Numbered from the stretch's first letter, positions 26,124 to 35,140 are shown. The stretch: 64,000 bases of DNA from DASZHJ01 sp035517495 (GCA_035517495.1 DATIYT010000059.1:37813-101812), one strand, 5' to 3'. Notes: generated by a model not told the origin, from the sequence alone. A program made the numbers and translations.

Positions 26124-26999
26124 ATGATCACCCTCGCTCAACTCGCGCTCAACGCGCTTTCCTTGGGTGCGGCCTATGCGCTGGTGGCGTTGGGCTTCGT
26201 GCTGATCCTCAATGCAACCGGGGCAGTCAACTTCGCGCAAGGCGACTTGGTGATGGCGGGCGGTTATCTGACCGCCTGGTTCGTGGTGCTGCTGCCGCTG
26301 CCTGGACTGGTACTGTTGCCCTTGGCGATGGTGGCGACCGCGCTGCTCGGATTGGCGGCGCTCGCGCTTGCCTATTTCCCTCTGATGCGCCGGCCGCCGA
26401 GCACGGTCTTCGTCAGCACCATCGCGATCGGACTGATCCTGCAAAACGGTGCGGTCCGCCTCTTCGGCCCCGAGCCGCGGGTGACACCGCCGGTGCTGGG
26501 CGGCGGCGAGGTGCACTGGGCCGGCCTTACGCTGAGCCGTCAATCCATATCCCTGATCGTCGTTGCCGCCGTGCTGATCCTCGGGCAACGCTGGCTTTTG
26601 GCGCGCACGCGGCTTGGCCGGCAAATGCGCGCGACCGCCGAGGACCGCACCATGGCGGCGGCGCTGGGCATTCCCGTCCGCGCAATGATCGCGCTCACCT
26701 TCGCGCTGGCGGCGGCGCTCGCCGGCGCGGGTGGGATGCTGCTCGGCAATCAGTTCTTCGTGACGCCCACCGAAGGCAGCGCGCTCATCCTTAAAGCCTA
26801 TGTTGCGGTAGTGATCGGCGGCTGGGGGTCGCTCGAGGGCGCGGTGGCGGGGGCTCTGCTGGTTGCCGCATTCGAGACCATCGTCGCGGCACTGGTCTCG
26901 TACACCGCAGCCATTGCGCTGCTCTATGGCGTTTTGGTTGCGATCCTGCTGCTGCGGCCCGAGGGCCTGTTCGGCGAGGCGGCGGGACGCCGGGCATGA
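26124..26999 (+). CDS. Branched-chain amino-acid type ABC permease (LivH)
   Basis: A 291-residue inner-membrane permease with about eight hydrophobic segments. Typical LivH elements are SLGAAYALVALGFVLILNAT, AVNFAQGDLVMAGGY and, near the C-terminus, VIGGWGSLEGAVAGALLV. It pairs with the fused LivM-LivG product. Its stop overlaps the next start by four bases (ATGA). Confidence 0.92.
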   Translation: MITLAQLALNALSLGAAYALVALGFVLILNATGAVNFAQGDLVMAGGYLTAWFVVLLPLPGLVLLPLAMVATALLGLAALALAYFPLMRRPPSTVFVSTIAIGLILQNGAVRLFGPEPRVTPPVLGGGEVHWAGLTLSRQSISLIVVAAVLILGQRWLLARTRLGRQMRATAEDRTMAAALGIPVRAMIALTFALAAALAGAGGMLLGNQFFVTPTEGSALILKAYVAVVIGGWGSLEGAVAGALLVAAFETIVAALVSYTAAIALLYGVLVAILLLRPEGLFGEAAGRRA

Positions 27000-28753
27000 A
27001 CGCGCCGCGCGGCGTCGCGCTGCTGGGAGCCGCGTCACTCATCATTTATGCCGTTGGCTTCGCTTCGGCCTATGAGCTTCGCGTGCTCACCTTCGCGGGA
27101 TGCCAGGTGCTGATGGTGCTCGGCTATCAGCTCATCTTCGGGCATGCGGGCGCGCTGTCGCTGGCGCAGGGCGCATTCTTCGGCCTCGGCGCCTACGTGA
27201 CGGCAATCCTCGGCGCACGCTACGGAGCCGGTTTTGCGGCAAGCTTTCCGTTGTCGATCCTGTTGCCCGTGGCTCTGGCGGCACTGATCGCGGTCCCGGT
27301 GCTGCGGCTGGCCTCGCACTACTTCGCGCTCGCGACGCTGGGTCTCGCGCAGGTGGTGCTGCTTGCCTTCGTCAATGGCGGCACTTGGACCGGTGGCGCG
27401 CTCGGCATCCCCGGCCTCCCCGGTGTTTCGATCTTCGGCTGGACGGTCGCGCGCGGATTGCCGCTGCTGTCCCTGGTTTGGGCGGTGGTGGCGTTTGGCG
27501 CTTTCTTATCGGGCCGCATGACGAACGGGATCACGGGCCTCGCCTTCACCATGCTGCGCGAAAATCCGCTAGCCGCCTCGGCGATCGGCATCGACGGCGC
27601 ACGCCTTCGCTTCTCGGCCTTTCTGCTGAGTGCCGGCTATGGCGGCGCAGCGGGTGCGCTAGAGGCCCACACCGCCGGCGTCGTCTCGCCGGAGGCTCTT
27701 GGGTTCAATCAGCTTGTGACGTGCCTTGCCATGACCGTCATCGGCGGCAGCACTCGAGTGGCCGGCGCATTCCTGGGCGCGCTGTTGCTCACCTACCTGC
27801 CGGAACGGCTGCGATTCCTCGAAGGACAAGCGCTGCTTGCCTATGGCGCGGCGCTGCTGGCCGCCGTCATCCTGGCGCCAGAGGGGTTGGCAGGCTTGCT
27901 CGCGCGGCTGTGGGCGAAACTAGAACCCGTGGTTCGCAAGGATCAAGTTAGACCCTCTCCGCTCATCCTCCCGCCGCTCGGCACCAGGGAACCGCTGCTC
28001 GAGGTCCGCGCCCTTGCACGACGCTTCGGCGGCATCGAGGCGATCGCAGGGGTCGATCTCACGCTTGCCTCGGGTGAAATCCTCGGCCTCATCGGCCCCA
28101 ATGGATCGGGTAAGACCACCCTCGCCAATCTGGTCACCGGCCTCACCAAACCCGACCGCGGCGTAATTCGTTTTCAAGGCCGTCGCATCGACGACCTCGG
28201 CGCGTTCGAAATCGCGCGCCTCGGCATCGCGCGCACCTTTCAGACGTCGGCATTGCCGGCGGAAGTCATGGTTCTGGCCGCTGTCGCGGTTGCGCGCGCG
28301 AGCGAGGCCCGGGTACTCGGCACCGCGGCGGTGCTTCATGCGCGAGATCGCGGCGCGCATCGACGCAAACTCGATGCCGAAGCGATGGGGCTTCTCGAAC
28401 GCCTCGGCGCGGGCGCCGTGGCGCTGCGGCCTTGCGGCGACCTTCCTCCGGGACTGGCTCGCCGCGTCGAGATCGCACGCGCGCTGGCATTGCGCCCGAG
28501 CCTCCTGATCCTGGACGAGCCCGCGGCCGGCCTCGCCGAGAGCGAACACACCAATCTTGCCGACACTCTTCGGTCGCTTGCGGCGGAAGGCCTCGCTCTG
28601 ATCGTGATCGAGCACAACATGCCATTTCTGTTGGGTCTTGCGGGCCGCGTGTTGGCGCTCGATGCGGGCCGGGTCATCGCAACAGGAACACCCGCCGAAA
28701 TCCGCCGCGACCCGAGGGTGATGGCCTCTTACCTCGGGAGTGCGGCCGCATGA
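26996..28753 (+). CDS. Fused LivM permease / LivG ATPase
   Basis: 585 residues, in which a LivM-type permease (about residues 1-310, ending in a VILAPEGLAGL region) runs into a LivG-type ABC ATPase (about 335-585). Walker A is LIGPNGSGKTTLANLVTGL and Walker B SLLILDEPAAGL. The ABC signature is degenerate: GDLPPGLARRVEIARAL replaces the usual LSYGQ. The partner LivF has an intact LSGGQ, so one composite site may be weak, as known for asymmetric ABC dimers. Permease-ATPase fusions of this kind occur in alphaproteobacteria. It overlaps livH and livF by four bases on each side. Confidence 0.92.
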   Translation: MNAPRGVALLGAASLIIYAVGFASAYELRVLTFAGCQVLMVLGYQLIFGHAGALSLAQGAFFGLGAYVTAILGARYGAGFAASFPLSILLPVALAALIAVPVLRLASHYFALATLGLAQVVLLAFVNGGTWTGGALGIPGLPGVSIFGWTVARGLPLLSLVWAVVAFGAFLSGRMTNGITGLAFTMLRENPLAASAIGIDGARLRFSAFLLSAGYGGAAGALEAHTAGVVSPEALGFNQLVTCLAMTVIGGSTRVAGAFLGALLLTYLPERLRFLEGQALLAYGAALLAAVILAPEGLAGLLARLWAKLEPVVRKDQVRPSPLILPPLGTREPLLEVRALARRFGGIEAIAGVDLTLASGEILGLIGPNGSGKTTLANLVTGLTKPDRGVIRFQGRRIDDLGAFEIARLGIARTFQTSALPAEVMVLAAVAVARASEARVLGTAAVLHARDRGAHRRKLDAEAMGLLERLGAGAVALRPCGDLPPGLARRVEIARALALRPSLLILDEPAAGLAESEHTNLADTLRSLAAEGLALIVIEHNMPFLLGLAGRVLALDAGRVIATGTPAEIRRDPRVMASYLGSAAA

Positions 28754-29481
28754 ACTCGCCGCTGCTTGCGATCGAATCCCTGGATGTCGCCGGGCTCGCC
28801 GGACCGGTGCTTGAGAAGGTGTCGGTCACGATCGATGCTGGCGAAGTGGTCGCGCTGCTGGGCGCAAACGGCGCGGGAAAATCGACGCTGCTTCAGGCAA
28901 TCATGGGACTCCTCCCGGCGCGCGGCAGCATTCGGTTCGCCGGAGAGGAAATCGCCGCACTCGGCGCCGCCGCGCGCGCTCGGCGCGGCCTTGGATACGT
29001 GCCCGAGGGACGGCGGCTTTTTCCCGGCATGACGGTGCGCGACAATCTGTTGGTCGCCTGCCACGAGTCCGCTTCTCTAGGAGCACAACGGCTCGGCGAA
29101 ACGCTCGATCTGTTTCCGACGCTCGCCGAGCGGCTTTTGACCCCGGCGTGGCAGCTCTCGGGCGGACAGCAGCAGATGCTGGCAATCGGTCGCGCGTTGA
29201 TGGGCGCGCCGCGCCTGCTCCTGCTCGATGAACCTTCGCTCGGCCTGGCGCCCCTCGTGATCGAGCAATTGATGCGCGAGCTGCCGCGGCTGAGCGAGCG
29301 CGGCGTCGCGATCCTGCTTGCAGAGCAAAGCGTCGCCCGCGCGCTGACGGTCGCCGACCGCGTTTATGCGCTTGCCCACGGCCGAATTGTGGCCGAGGGC
29401 ACCCCGGCCGAGCTTAGGAATAGCGGCATTCTGGAACAAGCCTTTCTCGGCGCCGAGATTCCGCTATCCTCACGCCCATAA
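28750..29481 (+). CDS. Branched-chain amino-acid type ABC ATPase (LivF)
   Basis: A 243-residue ATP-binding subunit. Walker A is LLGANGAGKSTLLQAIMGLL, the signature QLSGGQQQMLAIGRALMG is intact, Walker B is LLLLDEPSLGLAP, and the LivF-type GLGYVPEGRRLFPGMTVRDN block is present. The start overlaps the upstream stop as ATGA. It completes a Liv-type importer. The RidA gene follows after 19 bases. Confidence 0.93.
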   Translation: MNSPLLAIESLDVAGLAGPVLEKVSVTIDAGEVVALLGANGAGKSTLLQAIMGLLPARGSIRFAGEEIAALGAAARARRGLGYVPEGRRLFPGMTVRDNLLVACHESASLGAQRLGETLDLFPTLAERLLTPAWQLSGGQQQMLAIGRALMGAPRLLLLDEPSLGLAPLVIEQLMRELPRLSERGVAILLAEQSVARALTVADRVYALAHGRIVAEGTPAELRNSGILEQAFLGAEIPLSSRP

Positions 29482-29500
29482 CCCCAGAACGGAGGCTCCG

Positions 29501-29881
29501 ATGAAAATCCACAACCCCCCCAGTATTTTTTCCGCGCCAAGCTACAGCCACGGCATCGAGGTACCGCCCAACGCGCGCTGGCTCTATATGGCGGGTCAGG
29601 TGGGCGCGGGTGCCGACGGCAAAACCAAGGATGGGATCGAGGCTCAGACCGATCAGGTCTTCCGCAACTTAAAGGCGGTGCTCGCCGCCGCCGGCATGGG
29701 CATGGAAAACTTGGTCAAGATCACGACCTATCTCACCGACGAGAATTTGATCGCGGGATACCGCAAGGGACGCGCCCAACATCTCGGCGACTTCCGCCCG
29801 GCTTCGACATTGGTGATCGCTAGGCGGCTGGCGGACCCGGCTTGGCTCGTAGAGGTCGAAGGCATCGCCGCCAAGGCGTGA
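29501..29881 (+). CDS. RidA/YjgF family protein
   Basis: A 126-residue RidA-family protein, likely a homotrimer that hydrolyses reactive enamine/imine intermediates or a related deaminase. YMAGQVGAGADG and QVFRNLKAVLAAAGMGMENL are standard. The C-terminal Arg-Glu region is present but shifted (DPAWLVEVEGIAA). GGAGG stands 5 bases before ATG 29501. In this operon an enamine formed by dehydratase chemistry could be its substrate (inference). Confidence 0.9.
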   Translation: MKIHNPPSIFSAPSYSHGIEVPPNARWLYMAGQVGAGADGKTKDGIEAQTDQVFRNLKAVLAAAGMGMENLVKITTYLTDENLIAGYRKGRAQHLGDFRPASTLVIARRLADPAWLVEVEGIAAKA

Positions 29882-29889
29882 GCGATCCG

Positions 29890-30867
29890 ATGCGCATCAC
29901 CATTCTCGACGACTATCACGACACCGTCCGCACGCTGCGCGCCTTCGAGAAGCTCAGGGGCCACGAGGTCACGATCTGGAACGACCACGTCCAGGACGTG
30001 CCGGCGCTCGCCGAGCGGCTCAAGGACACCGAGGCGCTGGTGCTGATCCGCGAACGAACGAAAATCCAGGCGCCGCTTTTGGAGCGCCTGCCCAAGCTGC
30101 GCCTCATCAGCCAGCGCAGCGTCTATCCGCACATCGAGATCGCAGCCTGCACGCGGCACGGGGTCATCGTCTCCTCGGGTCAGCACGCGGGAACGCCCTC
30201 CTGGGCCACGGCGGAACTCACCTGGGCTCTGGTGTTGGCGGCAATGCGGCAAATCCCGCAGCAGATGGCCTCGCTCAAGAAGGGCCAGTGGCAGATCGGC
30301 GTCGGCATCACCGTGCGCGGAAAGGTTCTCGGCATCTACGGCTACGGGCGGATCGGTGCCGCCGTCGCCGGCTACGGTAAGGCCTTCGGGATGGACGTCG
30401 TCGTCTGGGCGCGGGAGCTCGCCCGCGCCAAGGCTGCGGCGGATGGCTATCGCGCCGCATCGAGCAAGGAGGCGTTCTTCGGAGAATGCGACGTGCTGTC
30501 GCTGCACATGCGGCTCGTCGATGCGACGCGCGGGATCGTGACCGCAAGCGACCTCGCGCGCATGAAGCCGACGGCGCTGCTGGTCAACACCAGCCGCGCC
30601 GGGTTGATCGCACCGGAAGCGCTGGTGGCCGCACTCCGCGCGGGGCGGCCGGGCATGGCTGCGGTGGATGTCTTTGAGCAAGAGCCGGTGCGCGATCCGA
30701 ATGAGCCGCTGCTGCAGTTGAGCAACGTCGTGGCAACGCCGCACATCGGTTACGTCACGCGCGAGGAATACGAGATCCAGTTTGGCGATATCTTCGATCA
30801 GATCCTGGCCTATGCCGCGGGTGCGCCCACCAACGTGGTCAACCCCGAGGTGCTGAAGGCGCGGTAG
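29890..30867 (+). CDS. D-2-hydroxyacid dehydrogenase family protein
   Basis: A 325-residue NAD-dependent dehydrogenase of the D-isomer 2-hydroxyacid family. The Rossmann motif is YGYGRIGAAVAGYGKAFGMD. The catalytic triad residues are likely Arg in NTSRAGLIAPEAL, Glu in FEQEPVRDPNEP and His in TPHIGYVTREEYE. Start ATG 29890 lies 8 bases after the RidA stop. It probably oxidises or reduces an intermediate made by the IlvD-type dehydratase of this operon (inference). Confidence 0.9.
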   Translation: MRITILDDYHDTVRTLRAFEKLRGHEVTIWNDHVQDVPALAERLKDTEALVLIRERTKIQAPLLERLPKLRLISQRSVYPHIEIAACTRHGVIVSSGQHAGTPSWATAELTWALVLAAMRQIPQQMASLKKGQWQIGVGITVRGKVLGIYGYGRIGAAVAGYGKAFGMDVVVWARELARAKAAADGYRAASSKEAFFGECDVLSLHMRLVDATRGIVTASDLARMKPTALLVNTSRAGLIAPEALVAALRAGRPGMAAVDVFEQEPVRDPNEPLLQLSNVVATPHIGYVTREEYEIQFGDIFDQILAYAAGAPTNVVNPEVLKAR

Positions 30868-30934
30868 GCAGCACCGGCGCTTCCGGGGCATCCCACGAAT
30901 TGCTACCATCGCGACCCAATCGGGAGGAGAACCC

Positions 30935-31750
30935 ATGCGGAAAATCACGGGAACACTGATCATCGCCCTCGCGCTCGCCCTCACGGCGAAGGCCGCAATG
31001 GCCGATGACACGCTGGATGCGATCAAAAAGAAGGGCGTGATCGTCATTGGCGTGAAGAACGACTACAAGCCCTGGGGATTTCTCACACCCGCCGGCGAAA
31101 TCGTCGGGCTTGAAATCGACATGTCGGACGAGATCGCGAAAAAAATCGGGGTCAAACTGGAAAAGATCCCAGTGACGGCCGCCAACCGAGTCGAATTCCT
31201 TCAGCAGGGCAAAATCGACGCGATCATCGCGACGATGGGGGACACGCCGGAGCGGCGCAAGGTCATCGGCATGATCGAGCCGAACTACTACGCGGGCGCC
31301 ACCAACATCCTGACGCTCAAGTCCTCGGGCTTGAAGCAGTGGGCCGACCTCAAGGGAAAGAAAGTCTGCGCGGTGCAAGGTGCCTACTACAATCGCCGCG
31401 TCTCGGAACTGTACCAGCCGGAGCTGGTGATCTTCCCCGCGGTGCCGGAAGCGACCAGCGCTCTCCTCAACGGAGCCTGCGTCGGCTTCCTTTTCGACGA
31501 CACGCTGTTCTCGTCGTGGCTCGCCTCGGGCGATCCGAAATGGGCCGATTATACGATGCCCCTGATCAGCGAGGATCCGCAGCCCTGGGCGATCGGGGTC
31601 CGGCTCGACGACCTCAACGCGCCGTTCGGAAAGCTGCTCTCGGCGATGGTGACCGAGTGGCACAAGTCCGGCTGGCTGCTGGCGCGCGAGAAGAAATGGG
31701 GCATCCAGCAGAGCCCGTTCCTGGTCGAGATGAACAAGAAGTACCAGTGA
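30935..31750 (+). CDS. Amino-acid ABC substrate-binding protein, family 3
   Basis: A 271-residue periplasmic binding protein. A signal peptide (MRKITGTLIIALALALTA) is followed by IKKKGVIVIGVKNDYKPWGF and later QQGKIDAIIATMGDTPERR, which are marks of the polar amino-acid binding family. A GGGAGGAG ribosome site precedes the ATG. It opens a second transport unit within the cluster, followed 7 bases later by two permease genes. Confidence 0.92.
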   Translation: MRKITGTLIIALALALTAKAAMADDTLDAIKKKGVIVIGVKNDYKPWGFLTPAGEIVGLEIDMSDEIAKKIGVKLEKIPVTAANRVEFLQQGKIDAIIATMGDTPERRKVIGMIEPNYYAGATNILTLKSSGLKQWADLKGKKVCAVQGAYYNRRVSELYQPELVIFPAVPEATSALLNGACVGFLFDDTLFSSWLASGDPKWADYTMPLISEDPQPWAIGVRLDDLNAPFGKLLSAMVTEWHKSGWLLAREKKWGIQQSPFLVEMNKKYQ

Positions 31751-31757
31751 GCGGCGT

Positions 31758-32504
31758 GTGACGGGCGTCGCGGACTGGTTTCGCTGGCTCGATTCAGCCT
31801 ACGGCGTCAACCTCTCGATCTTCTACGACGGCTACGATCGCGGGCGATTCCTGGTCGGGATCGCAACCACGATCGAGCTGTCGATCGCCTGCACGGTGCT
31901 GAGCGTTGCGGTCGGCATCCTCGGCGCCTGGCTGCAAGGATCGAAGTCATCCTTCGTGCGCGCGGCGGTGCGCGGCTATATCGAATTCTTTCGCAATACG
32001 CCGCCGCTCATTCAACTGCTGTTCTTCTATTTCGCGATCGGCACGCTGCTTCCGACGATCCCGGACGCTGCCGGCGGCTCCCGGCCGATCGTTTCGAACA
32101 TGGGGTGGGCGATCATCTCCTTTTCGTTGTTTGCAGGCGCGCACAACATCGAGATTTTTCGATCGGGCATCGACGCGGTGCCGCCCGCCATGCGCGAGGC
32201 GGCGGCGAGCCTTGGTCACACGCGGCTGCAAGTCTTTTTCCTGATCGTCTTCCCGCTGGCGCTGCGAATTTCGTTCCCGGCGCTCAACAACAACATCGTC
32301 AATCTCGTGAAGACCACCACGCTCGCCTACGCGATCGCGGTGCCCGAATTGCTTTACGCGTCGGCGCAGATCTGGTCGGAGGACTTCAACGTCAAGGAGA
32401 TGATGAACGTCCTGCTCCTGATCTATCTCCTCCTGGTCGCGCTGGTCGTTTGGGGCATGAACGCGATCGAGCAGCGCATGCGCATCCCCGGTTACCACGT
32501 GTGA
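31758..32504 (+). CDS. Amino-acid ABC permease 1 (HisM/GlnP type)
   Basis: A 248-residue membrane protein with about five transmembrane segments and the EAA loop MREAAASLGHTRLQVFFLIV. The motif YIEFFRNTPPLIQLLFFYFA is characteristic of polar amino-acid permeases. It starts with GTG at 31758, just after the binding-protein stop, and its stop overlaps the next gene's GTG. Confidence 0.92.
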   Translation: MTGVADWFRWLDSAYGVNLSIFYDGYDRGRFLVGIATTIELSIACTVLSVAVGILGAWLQGSKSSFVRAAVRGYIEFFRNTPPLIQLLFFYFAIGTLLPTIPDAAGGSRPIVSNMGWAIISFSLFAGAHNIEIFRSGIDAVPPAMREAAASLGHTRLQVFFLIVFPLALRISFPALNNNIVNLVKTTTLAYAIAVPELLYASAQIWSEDFNVKEMMNVLLLIYLLLVALVVWGMNAIEQRMRIPGYHV

Positions 32505-33313
32505 GCGGTCCGCGGGCGAACGGCGAATTTCCGCGCCTCGATCCGCGCTGGATCGCTGGACTCTGTCTGCTCGCGCTGTTGCTGTGCTCGCTGTTCGTGG
32601 CATCCGCCCAGACCGGCGTTCCGCCCGAATCGCAGTCGATCGCGGCGGCGCTCATCAAATGGCTGCCACTGGTGTTTTCCGGGTTCCTGTTCAATCTCCT
32701 GGTCAGCGTGCTCTCGATGGCGCTCGGCACCGCCGCGGGCGTGATGTTGGGATTGGGACTCATTTCCGAGCGAACGGCGCTCAGAACAGCTTGTGCCGGC
32801 GCCATGCAGTTTTTCCGCAATGCGCCGTGGCTGGTGCTGTTGTTCTACGCGATGTTCCTGATCCCGTTCAAAATCGCGCTGCTGGGCGAGAGCATTCCGT
32901 TCCCGGATTGGATCAAGGCGGTGATCGGCCTCGCGCTCCCGGTCATGGCCAATGTCGCGGAGATCGTGCGCGGCGGCATCGTATCGATTCCGCTGGGCCA
33001 GTGGCAGAGCGCGCGCAGCCTCGCCTTCACGCGCAGCCAAATCCTCTGGCTCATCATCATTCCCCAGGCCGTGAAGCGGATGATCCCGCCATGGATGAAC
33101 CTCTACGCCATCCTGACGATGGCGACCCCCCTCATCTCCATCGTCGGCGTGCAGGACGGCCTCACCATGACGCGGAGCGCGCTGGTGGCGGAGGGACGAC
33201 CGGAGCTGTTCCTTCCGATGTACCTCGTCTTGTTGGCGATGTTCTTCGCTTACTGCTACCCGATCGCGTTGGGCACGAGCGTTCTTGAGCGCCGCGTCGA
33301 GACTCAGGGCTAG
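32501..33313 (+). CDS. Amino-acid ABC permease 2 (HisQ/GlnP type)
   Basis: A 270-residue permease starting with GTG 32501, which overlaps the previous stop (GTGA). It contains AMQFFRNAPWLVLLFYAMF and the EAA-like QWQSARSLAFTRSQILWLII, with five or six hydrophobic segments. It pairs with permease 1. No ATPase gene follows. The next gene is on the other strand and converges with four bases of overlap (33,310-33,313). Confidence 0.92.
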   Translation: MSGPRANGEFPRLDPRWIAGLCLLALLLCSLFVASAQTGVPPESQSIAAALIKWLPLVFSGFLFNLLVSVLSMALGTAAGVMLGLGLISERTALRTACAGAMQFFRNAPWLVLLFYAMFLIPFKIALLGESIPFPDWIKAVIGLALPVMANVAEIVRGGIVSIPLGQWQSARSLAFTRSQILWLIIIPQAVKRMIPPWMNLYAILTMATPLISIVGVQDGLTMTRSALVAEGRPELFLPMYLVLLAMFFAYCYPIALGTSVLERRVETQG

Positions 33314-33942
33314 CGCGGGATCACGAAGCGCTGCCAATCGCGCCGCCGCTCCCAGCCTTCGCGCTCAAGGGCGGGCGTGTCATCGCTGCTTTCGGGATAT
33401 CCCAGACACAGATAGCCGATGAAGGACCATTGCGCGGGAATTTCAAGAATACCCGCGATCTCGCTGGTATCGAGGATCGAGACCCAGCCGAGCCCGACGC
33501 CTTCAGCCCGCGCCGCAAGCCAGAGCGTGTGGATCGCCAGCACGACCGAGTATTCGATGGTCTCGGGCATGGTGCGCCGGCCAAGGCCGCGACCCTGGCT
33601 CGTTCCACGATCCGCGAAAACAGCCAAGTGGACCGGCGCCTCGTCGAGGCCCGCGAGCTTGAGGCGCGCATAGTTTTGCGCATCGGCGCCTTCCTGCGCC
33701 GCGAGCGCCGCGGCGTTGGCGCGCTCGAAATTGGCGCGGATCGCGGCGCGCCGCGCCTTGTCATCGACGACGACGAAGCGCCAGGGCTGGCTCAGCCCGA
33801 CCGAGGGCGCAAGCACGGCGGTCTGCAGCAGCCGGTCGAGCACACCCTCGGGCAGCGCATCGCGGCGAAAGCGGCGCACGTCGCGCCGCCAGATCAACAG
33901 TTCGAGAAGCCGCTCGCGAAACTCCGCTGGGAATTCCGGCAT
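33310..33942 (-). CDS. bluB: 5,6-dimethylbenzimidazole synthase
   Basis: A 210-residue nitroreductase-fold flavin enzyme that converts FMNH2 to the lower ligand of vitamin B12. BluB marks are WRRDVRRFRRDAL at the N-terminus, LAPSVGLSQPWRFVVV, and GVGLGWVSILDTSEIAGIL followed by YLCLGYPE. Start ATG 33942 lies 7 bases behind the upstream gene's stop; a GTG at 33969 would overlap it. No other cobalamin gene and no B12 riboswitch is seen nearby. A general nitroreductase is the alternative, but the motif set favours BluB. Confidence 0.88.
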   Translation of the reverse strand: MPEFPAEFRERLLELLIWRRDVRRFRRDALPEGVLDRLLQTAVLAPSVGLSQPWRFVVVDDKARRAAIRANFERANAAALAAQEGADAQNYARLKLAGLDEAPVHLAVFADRGTSQGRGLGRRTMPETIEYSVVLAIHTLWLAARAEGVGLGWVSILDTSEIAGILEIPAQWSFIGYLCLGYPESSDDTPALEREGWERRRDWQRFVIPR

Positions 33943-33949
33943 CGCCCCA

Positions 33950-35092
33950 TTACCGCTTCCCCCGCGCATCGACCGGCCAGATATCGACCAAGGTGTCGCC
34001 GCGCACGAGGTGGTAGCAATCGTAAAGATTGACCGTGGGATCGCAATGGGGTGTTACGCACTCGATCTTCTGGCCGATCTCCGGTTTCGCCGTTCCCTCC
34101 GACAATACCAGCCGGCCATGCTCGTCGCCGAAGAACAGATATGTGGCGCCCTGAGGCGCACCCGACACAGGTTCCGGCTTGTGGTTTTCGGTGGCGAAGC
34201 TCTTGAGCCCGGCATCGCAGGTGACGTAGCCCTGGGCGTTGGCGCTCACCACCGCGGTCTGCACGAAGAGCGAGGTCTCGAAAGGCGGCGTGTTGCGGCC
34301 ATCCTTCAGTGCCTTGTGGTAATCCACGTCCATGAAGATGTAGGAGCCGACCTGCATTTCAGTGAACATATGCGCCTCGGGATCGAGGTCGAAAGTTCCG
34401 GTGCCGGCACCGGTCACCACGGGGACCTCGATACCGCCGCGGGTCAGCTCCGAGACGATGCTCTTGACGCGAGCCAGCACTTGCAGCGTCCGCTCGCGCC
34501 GCTCGGCGCGCGTCGGCAGATGCTGGAGGTTGCCGGCATAAGCCTGGATGCCTCGGAAGCGGAGCGCGCGGGAGCGGGCCGCTGTTTGCGCGAGAGCTAT
34601 CGCGTCTTCTTCGCTCGCAACGCCGGTGCGGCCATGCGCGGCGTAGAAATCGACGAGCACGTCGAGCGGCTTTCCCTGCGCCCTGGCCGCCGCCTCGATT
34701 TCCGCGAGATTGCGGGGATGATCGACCACGACCGATAGTCCTTTGTGCTCGCTCCTGTTAAGCGCGACCAGCCGGCGAATTTTCGACGGCGTCACCTGCG
34801 GCGATGTGATGTGAACACCGGGGATGCCGCCCCGCACCATCACTTCCGCCTCGCCCATGGTGGCGCAGCAGACGCCAAGCGCACCGGCCTCCACCTGAAG
34901 GCGCGCGATGCGCAGCGATTTATGCGTCTTGGCATGCGGGCGCAAGCGGACACCGACGGCGCGCGCATGCGCCGCCATCGCCGCGATGTTGCGCTCCATC
35001 ACATCGAGATCGACAAGCAGTGCCGGTGTATCCAACTGCGCGCGCGAGCCCGGAACACCGATCAAGGCTTGGTTGGGACCGAGGTCTGTCAT
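33950..35092 (-). CDS. DSD1-type PLP enzyme (D-threonine aldolase / D-serine dehydratase-like)
   Basis: A 380-residue fold-type III PLP enzyme with an alanine-racemase-like N-terminal barrel. LDTPALLVDLDVMERNIA is typical, and the PLP Lys is in LRPHAKTHKSLRIA. The C-terminal metal site is TPHCDPTVNLYDCYH, whose His and Cys bind a divalent metal in this family. Known members cleave D-threonine or deaminate D-serine or 3-hydroxyaspartate; the substrate here is not readable. The gene precedes bluB by 7 bases, so the two are probably cotranscribed. Confidence 0.9.
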   Translation of the reverse strand: MTDLGPNQALIGVPGSRAQLDTPALLVDLDVMERNIAAMAAHARAVGVRLRPHAKTHKSLRIARLQVEAGALGVCCATMGEAEVMVRGGIPGVHITSPQVTPSKIRRLVALNRSEHKGLSVVVDHPRNLAEIEAAARAQGKPLDVLVDFYAAHGRTGVASEEDAIALAQTAARSRALRFRGIQAYAGNLQHLPTRAERRERTLQVLARVKSIVSELTRGGIEVPVVTGAGTGTFDLDPEAHMFTEMQVGSYIFMDVDYHKALKDGRNTPPFETSLFVQTAVVSANAQGYVTCDAGLKSFATENHKPEPVSGAPQGATYLFFGDEHGRLVLSEGTAKPEIGQKIECVTPHCDPTVNLYDCYHLVRGDTLVDIWPVDARGKR

Positions 35093-35140
35093 CTGTCAAT
35101 CCTTCGTCACTCCACGCCGCGCCTATTCAAAAGCATCGTT

